DNA from: CAMBRQ01 sp945870325
GTDB taxonomy: Bacteria; Bacillota; Clostridia; Lachnospirales; Lachnospiraceae
Assembly: GCF_050313795.1 (NCBI RefSeq)
Contig: NZ_JBNPMC010000003.1
Location: 84,473 to 148,472 of the forward strand
Direction: 5' to 3'
Length of the DNA stretch: 64,000 nt
The notes under the pieces were generated by a model. It was not told the origin of the DNA, did no database searches, and was given only the letters and a program-made list of their open reading frames with translations. The translations under genes and the position numbers were made by a program. Below, piece by piece: positions 8,331-16,886 of this stretch (positions are counted from its first letter, which is position 1; every line of letters starts with the position of its first letter).

Positions 8331-9068
8331 ATGCAGCATTTTTTTGTGACGCCTTCGCAGGTGAAAGAGAAGAAGATCTATATTGAAGGTTCTGATGTGA
8401 ACCATATGAAGAATGTTCTCAGGATGCGGATTGGCGAGGAACTTGTGGTAAGTGATGGGAACAATCTTCAGTATCGGTGTGCCGTCGAAGGATATGAAGA
8501 GGGAATTGCCGTATTAGAGATCTTGGAGGAATTGCCTGTGGATACGGAACTTCCTTCGTGCATCTATCTGTTTCAGGGATTGCCGAAGCAAGATAAGATG
8601 GAACTTATTGTACAGAAAGCAGTAGAACTTGGCGCCTGTCAGATTGTGCCGGTAGCAACGAAGCGTGCCGTGGTAAAACTGGATGAGAAGAAAGCAGCTA
8701 AGAAGGTGGAACGGTGGCAGCAGATTGCAGAAAGTGCGGCAAAGCAGGCTGGACGCGGAGTAATTCCGGAAGTGGCACGCGTGATGTCTTATAAAGAAGC
8801 TTTGAAGTGTGCAGAAGGGCTGGATGTAGTGCTGATTCCGTATGAATTAGCCGAAGGTATGGAAGAGACCAGGAAAGTGATAGAAGCCATCCGACCTGGA
8901 CAATCTGTGGGAATCTTCATCGGTCCGGAAGGCGGGTTCGAGAAAGAAGAAGTGGAACTGGCTATGGAATATGGGGCAAAGGCAATCACTCTTGGTAAGA
9001 GGATTCTTCGGACAGAGACGGCTGGACTTACTACATTATCCGTCTTAATGTTCCATTTGGAAGGGTAA
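8331..9068 (+). CDS. rsmE: 16S rRNA (uracil1498-N3)-methyltransferase
   Basis: The 245-residue SPOUT methyltransferase modifies U1498 of 16S rRNA. The C-terminal knot motif IGPEGGFEKEEVELA and the LGKRILRTETA segment bind SAM and are diagnostic. The N-terminal PUA-like part contains HMKNVLRMRIG. GAGGAGTCAGGAAG precedes the ATG. It follows prmA by about 60 bp. Confidence 0.92.
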   Translation: MQHFFVTPSQVKEKKIYIEGSDVNHMKNVLRMRIGEELVVSDGNNLQYRCAVEGYEEGIAVLEILEELPVDTELPSCIYLFQGLPKQDKMELIVQKAVELGACQIVPVATKRAVVKLDEKKAAKKVERWQQIAESAAKQAGRGVIPEVARVMSYKEALKCAEGLDVVLIPYELAEGMEETRKVIEAIRPGQSVGIFIGPEGGFEKEEVELAMEYGAKAITLGKRILRTETAGLTTLSVLMFHLEG

Positions 9069-9114
9069 GAACATAATCTAGTAGTAAGAAAATAAAAAGC
9101 AGGAAGTGGAATCA

Positions 9115-10272
9115 ATGAAAGAAGTATATTTAGATAATTCGGCAACGACCCAGGCTTATGAAAGTGTTGGGGAACTTGTTAAAAAGGTAATGTGTGAAGA
9201 TTATGGCAATCCATCCTCCATGCACGCCAAAGGCGTTGCGGCGGAGAAATATATAAAAGAAGCAAAAGAGACGCTTGCGAAGATCTGGAAAGTTCAGGAG
9301 AAGGAGATCTTCTTCACCTCCGGCGGAACAGAGAGTGACAATCTGGCATTGATTGGTGCGGCTCGTGCGAATCACCGGGCAGGCAACCATCTGATTACAT
9401 CATCGATCGAGCATCCGGCGATCATTAACACAATGCGTTATCTGGAGGAACAGGGCTTCAGGGTTACGTATCTTCCGGTCGACCGCTATGGCAGAATTAA
9501 GTTAGATGCATTGAAAGAAGCGCTGTGCGAGGATACCATTCTCGTATCTGTGATGTATGTGAATAATGAGGTTGGCTCTGTCCAGCCGATTCAGGAAGCA
9601 GCAAGTATTGTGAAGGCATACAACAAGAATATCCTGTTCCATGTGGATGCAGTCCAGGGATTCGGCAAGTACCGGATCTATCCGAAGAAGTTAAAAGTAG
9701 ATATGTGTTCCATCAGCGGCCATAAGATCCACGGACCAAAGGGGATTGGAGCATTGTATATTGGTGAACACGTAAAGATCAAGCCGATCGTGTTTGGCGG
9801 AGAGCAGCAGAAGAATATCCGGTCCGGTACGGAAAATGTCCCGGGAATTGCAGGGTTGTCTCTGGCGGCAAAGACAATCTATCAGGATCTGGATGAAAAA
9901 GTAGCAGGAATGCGGCAGTTGAAACAGCATTTTATTGATGGTGTCAGCCAGATTGAGAATACGACGATTCACGGTCTGTATGACGAGACTTCCGCACCGC
10001 ATATTATCAGTGTGGGATTCGCAGGAATCCGAAGCGAAGTACTGCTGCATGCGTTGGAAGAAAAAGGGGTCTATGTATCTTCCGGTTCTGCATGTTCATC
10101 CAATCACCCGCAGGTCAGCGGTGTGTTGAAGGGAATCGGAGCCAAGCAGGAATTCCTGGATGCGACTCTCCGGTTCAGTATGTCAGAATTTACAACCTTG
10201 GAAGAGATTGACTATACGCTGGATACCTTATATAATATAGTTCCGATGTTGAGAAAATATACGAGACATTAA
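9115..10272 (+). CDS. cysteine desulfurase, NifS/IscS type
   Basis: The roughly 385-residue PLP enzyme releases sulfur from cysteine as a persulfide. The PLP lysine lies in SISGHKIHGPKG near residue 203 and the catalytic cysteine in SSGSACSS near 324. The N-terminal YLDNSATT is typical. The ATG at 9115 has AGGA about 10 nt upstream; the GTG at 9106 falls within that region and is unlikely. It directly precedes thiI, as nifZ does in Bacillus, so it probably serves as the dedicated sulfur donor for 4-thiouridine in tRNA. Confidence 0.9.
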   Translation: MKEVYLDNSATTQAYESVGELVKKVMCEDYGNPSSMHAKGVAAEKYIKEAKETLAKIWKVQEKEIFFTSGGTESDNLALIGAARANHRAGNHLITSSIEHPAIINTMRYLEEQGFRVTYLPVDRYGRIKLDALKEALCEDTILVSVMYVNNEVGSVQPIQEAASIVKAYNKNILFHVDAVQGFGKYRIYPKKLKVDMCSISGHKIHGPKGIGALYIGEHVKIKPIVFGGEQQKNIRSGTENVPGIAGLSLAAKTIYQDLDEKVAGMRQLKQHFIDGVSQIENTTIHGLYDETSAPHIISVGFAGIRSEVLLHALEEKGVYVSSGSACSSNHPQVSGVLKGIGAKQEFLDATLRFSMSEFTTLEEIDYTLDTLYNIVPMLRKYTRH

Positions 10273-10383
10273 ACGTAGATATTACAGTATTAGATATCGC
10301 AGCATTAGATATCCCATGATTGCGATGCGGTAAAGTTAAGACAATGATAAAGTTTCAGGATGCATAAAGTAGGAGAATAGAAG

Positions 10384-11565
10384 ATGAGATTTCATACATT
10401 TTTGTTAAAGTACGGAGAGATAGGAATTAAAGGAAAGAACCGATATCTGTTTGAAGATGCGCTCGTCAGACAGGTACGGTTCGCCCTGAAAGATGTGGAC
10501 GGCCAGTTCCAGGTGCATAAGTCACAGGCAAGAATCTATGTAGACTGTGAAGGAGACTATGATTATGAGGATACAGTAGAGCACCTGAAGAGAGTGTTCG
10601 GTCTGGTGGGAATCTGCCCGGTTGTCCGTATGGAGGATCAGGGGTTTGAACAGTTGAAGAAAGATGTAGTTGCATACATGGATGAGATGTATCCGGACAA
10701 GAACCTGACATTCAAGGTGGAGTCCAGACGTGCAAGGAAGTCCTATCCGAAGAATTCTATGGAGATCAACTGTGATCTGGGCGAAGCGATATTGGAAGCA
10801 TTCCCAGAGACGAAGGTGGATGTTCACCATCCGGATGTGATGCTGAATGTGGAAGTGAGAAATGAAATCTATGTCTATTCCCAGATTATTCCGGGAGCAG
10901 GCGGAATGCCGGTGGGAACCAATGGAAGCGCGATGCTTCTTCTGTCCGGCGGTATCGACAGCCCGGTAGCAGGATACATGATCTCCAAGAGAGGCGTCAG
11001 TATTGAGGCGACTTATTTCCATGCGCCACCGTATACCAGTGAACGTGCAAAACAGAAGGTTGTGGATCTGGCAAGAATCGTATCCAGATATTCAGGACCG
11101 ATCAAACTGCATGTGGTGAATTTTACAGATATACAGTTGTATATCTACGATCAGTGTCCACATGATGAACTGACAATCATCATGAGACGGTATATGATGC
11201 GGATCGCAGAGCATTTTGCGAAGAAAGACGGTTGTCTGGGGCTGATTACCGGGGAGAGTATCGGACAGGTGGCAAGTCAGACCATGCAGAGCCTGGCGGC
11301 AACCAATGATGTATGTACGATGCCGGTGTATCGTCCGGTGATCGGATTCGACAAGCAGGAGATCGTGGATATCTCGGAGAAGATTGATACTTATGAGACG
11401 TCTATCCAGCCATTTGAGGATTGCTGTACGATCTTCGTGGCAAAGCATCCGGTTACCAAGCCGAATGTAGAGGTGATCCGGCGTTCGGAGGAGAAGTTAA
11501 GTGAGAAGATTGACCAGTTGGTGCAGGAAGCAATCGATACGGTAGAGATTATTGAGGTGAAATAA
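10384..11565 (+). CDS. thiI: tRNA 4-thiouridine synthase
   Basis: The 393-residue enzyme adenylates U8 of tRNA and inserts sulfur. An N-terminal ferredoxin-like/THUMP region precedes the PP-loop LLSGGIDSPVAGY near residue 182. The rhodanese domain of Escherichia coli ThiI is absent, which is usual in Firmicutes, where a partner desulfurase supplies sulfur. The desulfurase gene stands immediately upstream. GGAGAA precedes the ATG. Confidence 0.93.
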   Translation: MRFHTFLLKYGEIGIKGKNRYLFEDALVRQVRFALKDVDGQFQVHKSQARIYVDCEGDYDYEDTVEHLKRVFGLVGICPVVRMEDQGFEQLKKDVVAYMDEMYPDKNLTFKVESRRARKSYPKNSMEINCDLGEAILEAFPETKVDVHHPDVMLNVEVRNEIYVYSQIIPGAGGMPVGTNGSAMLLLSGGIDSPVAGYMISKRGVSIEATYFHAPPYTSERAKQKVVDLARIVSRYSGPIKLHVVNFTDIQLYIYDQCPHDELTIIMRRYMMRIAEHFAKKDGCLGLITGESIGQVASQTMQSLAATNDVCTMPVYRPVIGFDKQEIVDISEKIDTYETSIQPFEDCCTIFVAKHPVTKPNVEVIRRSEEKLSEKIDQLVQEAIDTVEIIEVK

Positions 11566-11585
11566 AAGCAAGCGTCAGAAAGCAT

Positions 11586-11620
11586 AAAAAGACCGGACCT
11601 CATAAAAAGTCCGGTTTTTT
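11586..11620. terminator. bidirectional terminator between thiI and the HPr-like gene
   Basis: An ACCGGAC/GTCCGGT stem with an A-rich loop is flanked by an A run on the left and TTTTTT on the right, so it can end transcripts from both convergent genes. Confidence 0.75.
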
Positions 11621-11655
11621 GCTTTCATCTCACATTAGGAAATGTCTCTTCGATT

Positions 11656-11892
11656 CTATTCGCACATATATGGTGCCAATGTCTCGAGAATTGTATCGAT
11701 CTCAGCATTATCAGCGTGAATGTTCAGATCAATCGCTTTGGAAAGATCCAGGCTGAAGATACCCATAATAGACTTTGCGTCAATGACATACCTTCCGGAT
11801 ACTAAATCAAAATCATAATCAAATTTTGTGATATCATTTACAAAAGATTTTACCTTGTCGATAGAATTCAAAGAAATCTTAACTGTTTTCAT
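11656..11892 (-). CDS. HPr-family protein lacking the phospho-acceptor histidine
   Basis: The 78-residue protein has HPr length and the conserved KSIMGIFSLDLSKA segment around residues 41-54, which holds the position of regulatory Ser46. The N-terminal region that should read as a GLHARPA-type active site instead reads SLNSIDKVKSFV, with no histidine. It therefore cannot carry the PEP-derived phosphate of the PTS. A role as a regulatory or Crh-like protein is inference. AGGAGG precedes the ATG. Confidence 0.8.
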   Translation of the reverse strand: MKTVKISLNSIDKVKSFVNDITKFDYDFDLVSGRYVIDAKSIMGIFSLDLSKAIDLNIHADNAEIDTILETLAPYMCE

Positions 11893-11931
11893 TGGAAATA
11901 CCTCCTTGTTGTCTTTTCATGTTCTATAAAC

Positions 11932-11960
11932 ATCTTAAGAGCAAGCAGTATAAAAGTCAA
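11932..11960 (-). promoter_or_regulatory. promoter of the HPr-like gene
   Basis: On the minus strand TTGACT and TAAGAT are separated by 17 bp, about 40 bp before the start codon. Confidence 0.6.
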
Positions 11961-12037
11961 GGAATAAATTGCCAAAGAATCGAAAAGAAATGGAAGAATT
12001 ATTTTAACAACTTGCATAGAAAGGGATAGAGAAGGAT

Positions 12038-13381
12038 ATGAAGAAAGTAGCATTACATAATCTGGGCTGTAAAGTGAATGCGTATGAGACAGAGGCAATG
12101 CAGGAACTGTTAGAAGAGCAGGGCTATGAGATCGTACCTTTTAAAGAAGGTGCAGATATCTATATTATCAATACCTGCACGGTGACCAATATGGCAGACC
12201 GTAAGTCCAGACAGATGCTGCATCGTGCGAGGAAGATGAATCCGAAAGCAATCGTGATAGCCTGTGGCTGTTATGTGCAGGCGAAGCCGGAGGAAGTGGA
12301 TGAATGTATTGATATTGTGGTAGGCAACAACCGGAAGAAAGATATTGTTCAGATATTAGAAGAGTATGAAACGTCTCAGCGTTCGGAAGAAATGCCGGAA
12401 GCGGAGCATGAAAGAACAGTGCCGGACGAAAAGAATAAGAGAAATGTACAGAAAGCGGTTCTGGATATTAATCATACAAAAGAGTACGAAGAATTGAACT
12501 TAAGCAGAACGGCAGAACACACTCGCGCGTACATCAAAGTACAGGATGGATGCAACCAGTTCTGTTCTTACTGTATTATTCCTTATGCCAGAGGACGTGT
12601 CAGAAGCCGAAGCCGGGACGGCGTGCTGGATGAAGTCCGCCAGCTTGCGGCGAATGGATATAAAGAGGTAGTGTTAACCGGAATCCACTTGAGTTCCTAT
12701 GGTATAGATACGGGTGATACGCTTCTGAATCTGATTCTTGCCATTCATGATGTGGAAGGAATCAGGAGAATCCGTCTTGGATCATTGGAGCCAAGGATCA
12801 TTACCGAAGAATTTGCGCGGACGATCGCAGGGCTCCCGAAGATGTGCCCGCATTTCCATCTTTCTTTGCAAAGTGGATGCGATGCTACACTTAAGCGGAT
12901 GAACCGTCGTTACACATCCGAGGAATATTATGAGAAATGCGAACTTTTGAGGAAATATTTCCATAATCCGGCGCTGACGACGGATGTGATTGTAGGATTC
13001 CCGGGAGAGACAGAAGAAGAATTCGCGCAGTCGAAGGCATTCGTGGACAAGGTGAATTTTTATGAGACGCATGTGTTCAAATATTCGAAGCGCGCGGGAA
13101 CGAAAGCAGCCGTGATGGAGAATCAGGTGCCGGATCACGTTAAGACAGAGCGAAGTAATGAACTGCTGGAACTTAGCAGGAGAAAACAGGCGGCATACGA
13201 AGAAGCGCTGATTGGAACAACGCAGGAAGTGCTGATGGAAGAAGAGGTTCTGCATCATGGAGAGAAGTATCTGGTGGGACATACAAAAGAATATGTTAAG
13301 ATTGGACGAAAAAAGTCGGAAAATTTAATAAATCAGTTAATAAATGTAGAAATTGAGAGCCGTTTGCAAATAATGCATTGA
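12038..13381 (+). CDS. mtaB: tRNA t6A methylthiotransferase MtaB
   Basis: The 447-residue radical-SAM enzyme converts t6A37 to ms2t6A in tRNAs. The N-terminal UPF0004 domain holds cysteines in LHNLGCKVN, NTCTVTN and ACGCYVQ for one Fe-S cluster. The radical-SAM cluster motif CNQFCSYCIIPYARG is near residue 172. The C-terminus ends in a TRAM-like segment. GAAGGA lies before the ATG. It is followed by the ireB-ruvX-DUF1292-fur group. Confidence 0.92.
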   Translation: MKKVALHNLGCKVNAYETEAMQELLEEQGYEIVPFKEGADIYIINTCTVTNMADRKSRQMLHRARKMNPKAIVIACGCYVQAKPEEVDECIDIVVGNNRKKDIVQILEEYETSQRSEEMPEAEHERTVPDEKNKRNVQKAVLDINHTKEYEELNLSRTAEHTRAYIKVQDGCNQFCSYCIIPYARGRVRSRSRDGVLDEVRQLAANGYKEVVLTGIHLSSYGIDTGDTLLNLILAIHDVEGIRRIRLGSLEPRIITEEFARTIAGLPKMCPHFHLSLQSGCDATLKRMNRRYTSEEYYEKCELLRKYFHNPALTTDVIVGFPGETEEEFAQSKAFVDKVNFYETHVFKYSKRAGTKAAVMENQVPDHVKTERSNELLELSRRKQAAYEEALIGTTQEVLMEEEVLHHGEKYLVGHTKEYVKIGRKKSENLINQLINVEIESRLQIMH

Positions 13382-13438
13382 ATTTTCAGTTGCAATAGGT
13401 TAGAATAACAATGAAGTATTTTTGGAGGACGTGAGTAT

Positions 13439-13702
13439 ATGAAAGATTTAAGCAGCACCCAGTTTTTCCAGGTAGAAAGCGGTCCACAAATTCAAGCAAA
13501 AGATATACTTGAGATTGTGTACAAAGCATTGCGCCAAAAAGGATACAATCCGGTGAATCAGATTGTAGGATATATTATGTCAGGAGACCCGACATACATT
13601 ACAAGTTATGATGGCGCAAGAAGCCTGATTATGAAGATGGAACGGGATGAATTAGTAGAAGAGATGCTCAAGACGTATATTGAGCATAATAAGTGGGTAT
13701 AA
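13439..13702 (+). CDS. IreB-family regulatory phosphoprotein (UPF0297)
   Basis: The 87-residue protein has the family's length and sequence, including GYNPVNQIVGYIMSGDPTYI. In Enterococcus, IreB is phosphorylated by the PASTA kinase IreK on an N-terminal threonine and negatively controls cephalosporin resistance; a threonine is present here at residue 7. GGAGG precedes the ATG. The ireB-ruvX-DUF1292 order is the conserved Firmicute arrangement. No kinase gene lies in this window. Confidence 0.88.
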   Translation: MKDLSSTQFFQVESGPQIQAKDILEIVYKALRQKGYNPVNQIVGYIMSGDPTYITSYDGARSLIMKMERDELVEEMLKTYIEHNKWV

Positions 13703-13707
13703 TTTCT

Positions 13708-14142
13708 ATGAGAATCATGGGACTGGACTACGGCTCTAAGACCGTAGGCGTTGCAATCAGTGATCCTCTGGGAATTACTGCCCAGGGAATAGAGACAATT
13801 TGCCGAAAGGACGAGAACAAGCTGCGGAAGACCTGTGCAAGAATCGAAGCGTTGATCGAAGAGTATCAGGTAGAGCGGATTGTGCTTGGCCTTCCGAAGC
13901 ATATGAACAATGACATTGGGGATCGAGCGGAAAAATCGATAGAGTTTGGGAAGATGCTGGCTAGAAGGACCGGCCTTGAAGTCGTGATGTGGGACGAGCG
14001 GCTGACTACGGTAGAAGCAGAACGGACTTTAATTGAGAATAAGGTAAGAAGAGAAGACCGCAAGAAGTATATTGATAAGATTGCGGCAGTTTTTATATTG
14101 CAGGGATATTTGGACTCGATTCATATGAACAGTGTATTGTAG
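13708..14142 (+). CDS. ruvX: Holliday junction resolvase / pre-16S rRNA nuclease YqgF
   Basis: The 144-residue RNase H-fold protein begins with MGLDYGSKTVGVAISD, holding the first catalytic aspartate, and contains VLGLPKHMN and WDERLTT with further acidic residues. The family processes pre-16S rRNA ends and has been proposed to resolve Holliday junctions. I place the start at ATG 13708; a GTG at 13693 overlaps the end of ireB and the ATG at 13717 is also possible. Confidence 0.88.
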   Translation: MRIMGLDYGSKTVGVAISDPLGITAQGIETICRKDENKLRKTCARIEALIEEYQVERIVLGLPKHMNNDIGDRAEKSIEFGKMLARRTGLEVVMWDERLTTVEAERTLIENKVRREDRKKYIDKIAAVFILQGYLDSIHMNSVL

Positions 14143-14164
14143 GAATCATTCTTGAGGTGTATAT

Positions 14165-14425
14165 ATGGAAAAGATTAAATTCATGTCTGAGGAAATACAG
14201 GAAGAAGTAGATTTTTTTGTGCTGGAGCAGACGAAGGTGAATGGTGTGTCTTATATTCTGGTCACGGATTCTGAAGAAGACGATGCAGAATGTCTGATTC
14301 TAAAGGATACATCAGAAGAAACATCATCTGACAGTGTGTATGAGATTGTGGAAGATGATGTAGAACTTACAGCGATTTCGAAGGTATTTGAAGAACTGCT
14401 CGAAGATGTTGAAATTGAAAGGTAA
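14165..14425 (+). CDS. DUF1292 domain protein
   Basis: The 86-residue acidic protein has the DUF1292 pattern (VLEQTKVNGVSYILV followed by an aspartate/glutamate-rich tail). The function is unknown. Its constant neighbourhood with ireB and ruvX in Firmicutes is the main clue. GAGGTG lies upstream of the ATG, and the Fur-family gene follows after 6 bp. Confidence 0.82.
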   Translation: MEKIKFMSEEIQEEVDFFVLEQTKVNGVSYILVTDSEEDDAECLILKDTSEETSSDSVYEIVEDDVELTAISKVFEELLEDVEIER

Positions 14426-14431
14426 TATACT

Positions 14432-14875
14432 ATGTCTATCAGTAAAGAGAAATTTAAAGAAATGCTGAAAGAGAAGGGTCTTAAAGTAACCAATCAACGG
14501 TTGCTTGTATTAGAAGTGCTCGCAGATCATCGTGATAAGCATATGACTGCGGAAGACATCTATGAACTGGTAAAGGAAGACTATCCGGAGATCGGACTGG
14601 CTACCATTTACCGGACGGTGCAATTGTTACGGGAAATGCAATTGGTGGATCGGATCAATCTGGATGATGGATGCCTGCGCTATGAGATTAGCGATTTATT
14701 TGACGGGGAAACAAAGCATCATCATCACCATCTGATATGCAAAACATGTGGAAAAGTAGTTCCGTTTGAAGAGGACCTCCTGGATGATCTGGAGCGTCGT
14801 ATTGAGCAGGAGACGGGATTCCGCGTGTCAGACCACGAATTAAAGTTCTACGGACAATGCAAGGACTGCCAGTAG
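14432..14875 (+). CDS. Fur-family metal-responsive repressor
   Basis: The 147-residue protein has the N-terminal winged helix (LKVTNQRLLVLEVL, GLATIYRTVQLL) and a histidine-rich HHHHHLICKTCGK segment with a C-terminal CKDC, giving the structural zinc site CxxC plus CxxC. It could be Fur, PerR or Zur; the sequence alone does not decide. It is the last gene of the mtaB-to-fur run. An AT-rich palindrome before the flavin reductase-rubredoxin gene (38791) is one possible target. Confidence 0.85.
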   Translation: MSISKEKFKEMLKEKGLKVTNQRLLVLEVLADHRDKHMTAEDIYELVKEDYPEIGLATIYRTVQLLREMQLVDRINLDDGCLRYEISDLFDGETKHHHHHLICKTCGKVVPFEEDLLDDLERRIEQETGFRVSDHELKFYGQCKDCQ

Positions 14876-14914
14876 AGGCAAGAATAGTACGGAGAAACAC
14901 GTGGAGGTGTAAAT

Positions 14915-16582
14915 TTGAAAAAAGAAAACAACGGAAAATTGCGTATCATTCCGCTCGGAGGACTGGAGAAGATCGGAATGAACATTACTGCCTTCGAATA
15001 TGAAGACAGTATTATTGTCGTGGACTGCGGTTTGGCATTCCCGGAAGACGATATGCTTGGAATTGATCTTGTAATTCCGGATGTAACGTATCTTAAAGAC
15101 AATATTCAGAAAGTGAAAGGTTTTGTAATCACTCACGGACATGAGGATCATATTGGCGCTCTGTCCTATGTGTTAAGGGAGATGAATCTTCCGATCTATG
15201 CGACAAAACTTACCATGGGTATTATCGAGCGGAAATTGACGGAGCATAACCTGCTTCGCAGTACCAGAAGAAAAGTAGTAAAGCATGGACAGTCCATCAA
15301 TCTTGGACAGTTCAGGATCGAATTCATTAAGACGAATCACAGTATCCAGGATGCGGCGGCGCTGGCGATCTACTCTCCGGCCGGCATTGTTGTACACACC
15401 GGAGACTTTAAAGTAGACTATACGCCGGTATTCGGTGATGCGATCGATCTGCAGCGTTTTGCTGAGATTGGAAAGAAGGGCGTTCTGGCATTGATGTCAG
15501 ACAGTACTAATGCTGAGAGAAAGGGATTCACCCAGTCTGAGCGTACGGTTGGAATCACTTTTGACCATATCTTTGCAGAGCATCAGAATACCAGAATCAT
15601 TATTGCAACGTTCGCGTCCAATGTAGACCGCGTGCAGCAGATTATCAACTCTGCGTGCAAATACGGCCGTAAGGTTGTAGTCGAAGGACGAAGCATGGTG
15701 AATATCATTCAGGTTGCCCAGGAATTAGGGTATCTGAATGTGCCGGACAAGACGTTGGTCGAGATCGACCAGTTGAAGAACTATCCGCCGGAGAAGACTG
15801 CCTTGATCACCACGGGAAGTCAGGGAGAATCTATGGCGGCTTTATCCCGTATGGCAGCAGACGTGCATAAGAAAGTAACGATCATGCCTGGAGATACTGT
15901 AATATTCAGTTCCAATCCGATTCCGGGAAATGAGAAGTCTGTATCCAGGGTAATCAACGAATTATCCGCGAAGGGGGCGAATGTCATCTTCTCAGATGCC
16001 CATGTATCCGGTCATGCATGCCAGGAGGAGTTAAAACTGATCTACTCTCTGGTGAAACCGAAATATGCCATTCCGGTACATGGCGAGTACCGTCATCTGA
16101 AGGCGAATGCAGGTATTGCAACCTCTCTTGGAATTCCGAAAGAGAATGTATTCATCCTGCAATCCGGTGATGTTTTGGAGTTAAGTGATAAAGAGGCGAA
16201 GGTTGTAGATAAGGTACACACAGGAACCATTCTGGTAGATGGTCTTGGTGTCGGAGATGTTGGGAATATCGTGCTTCGTGACAGACAGCATCTGGCAGAG
16301 GATGGTATCTTGATTGTTGTGCTGACCTTGGAAAAAGGCACGAATCAGTTACTGGCAGGACCAGATATCGTATCTCGTGGATTCGTCTATGTAAGAGAGT
16401 CCGAAGGGCTGATGGAAGAAGCGCGCAACATCCTGACGGATGCAGTGGAAGACTGCCTGATGCACCAGAGGAATGCTGACTGGAGCAAGATCAAGATGGT
16501 GATCCGCGATACCATGAATGAATATATCTGGAAAAAGACGAAGAGGAAACCGATGATATTGCCGATTATTATGGATGTGTAG
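14915..16582 (+). CDS. rnj: ribonuclease J
   Basis: The 555-residue beta-CASP metallo-beta-lactamase processes and degrades RNA by endo- and 5'-exonuclease action. The zinc site HGHEDHIGAL is near residue 74, HTGDFKVD near 165, and the beta-CASP segment SDAHVSGHACQEE near 365. AGGTG precedes the TTG codon at 14915, which is the start. Its stop codon abuts the large folded element at 16594. Confidence 0.93.
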   Translation: MKKENNGKLRIIPLGGLEKIGMNITAFEYEDSIIVVDCGLAFPEDDMLGIDLVIPDVTYLKDNIQKVKGFVITHGHEDHIGALSYVLREMNLPIYATKLTMGIIERKLTEHNLLRSTRRKVVKHGQSINLGQFRIEFIKTNHSIQDAAALAIYSPAGIVVHTGDFKVDYTPVFGDAIDLQRFAEIGKKGVLALMSDSTNAERKGFTQSERTVGITFDHIFAEHQNTRIIIATFASNVDRVQQIINSACKYGRKVVVEGRSMVNIIQVAQELGYLNVPDKTLVEIDQLKNYPPEKTALITTGSQGESMAALSRMAADVHKKVTIMPGDTVIFSSNPIPGNEKSVSRVINELSAKGANVIFSDAHVSGHACQEELKLIYSLVKPKYAIPVHGEYRHLKANAGIATSLGIPKENVFILQSGDVLELSDKEAKVVDKVHTGTILVDGLGVGDVGNIVLRDRQHLAEDGILIVVLTLEKGTNQLLAGPDIVSRGFVYVRESEGLMEEARNILTDAVEDCLMHQRNADWSKIKMVIRDTMNEYIWKKTKRKPMILPIIMDV

Positions 16583-16593
16583 TTGGAGTGGAC

Positions 16594-16840
16594 GGCGAGG
16601 GAGATGCATAAGGATGATTTGGTATCCGGGTCTCTTCGCCAACTATCCGTAGCATAAAAAAGCATGAGAATTGAGTAACCGGACAGATTCACCGAGAAAT
16701 TTTGATAATTTCTCGGTTCAGCTGTCCTCGATGATTTGGTTTGAAACCAAATCATCGTACTCAATTCTCACGCTTTTTTCTGCAACTGATAGTAAGGCTC
16801 GTTCCACGGACACCAAACCACCCTTATACATCTCCCTGCC
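16594..16840 (+). repeat. three-way-junction folded element, copy A
   Basis: Outer stem 1 pairs 16594-16627 with 16807-16840. Stem 2 pairs 16656-16677 with 16758-16779 (22 bp, one mismatch). Inside lie ACC, then arm 1: 6 bp (16681-16686/16722-16727), internal loop ATTC/TCAG, a perfect 11 bp (16691-16701/16707-16717) and loop TTGAT. A single T leads to arm 2: a perfect 12 bp (16729-16740/16746-16757) with loop TTGAA. Copies B (30057) and C (37747) have the same geometry with different stem sequences. Further short pairing may extend it to 16582-16862, starting on the rnj stop codon. No coding function is seen. Confidence 0.85.
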
Positions 16841-16886
16841 TCCCCTCCCGCCGGTCGCCAACGTTTTTAACAAAGAAGGAGTCCCC

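Noticed and set aside
16594..16840. Elements A-C as integron attC sites
   Set aside because: No R/L core sites of the GTTRRRY type and no integrase gene are present, and the two-arm junction differs from attC hairpins.
16594..16840. Elements A-C as insertion sequences
   Set aside because: None contains a reading frame for a transposase; only a non-autonomous element remains possible.
16671..16886. An N-terminal extension of the trmR reading frame
   Set aside because: It translates the inverted arms of element A, has no ribosome site, and a good AAGGAG precedes ATG 16887.
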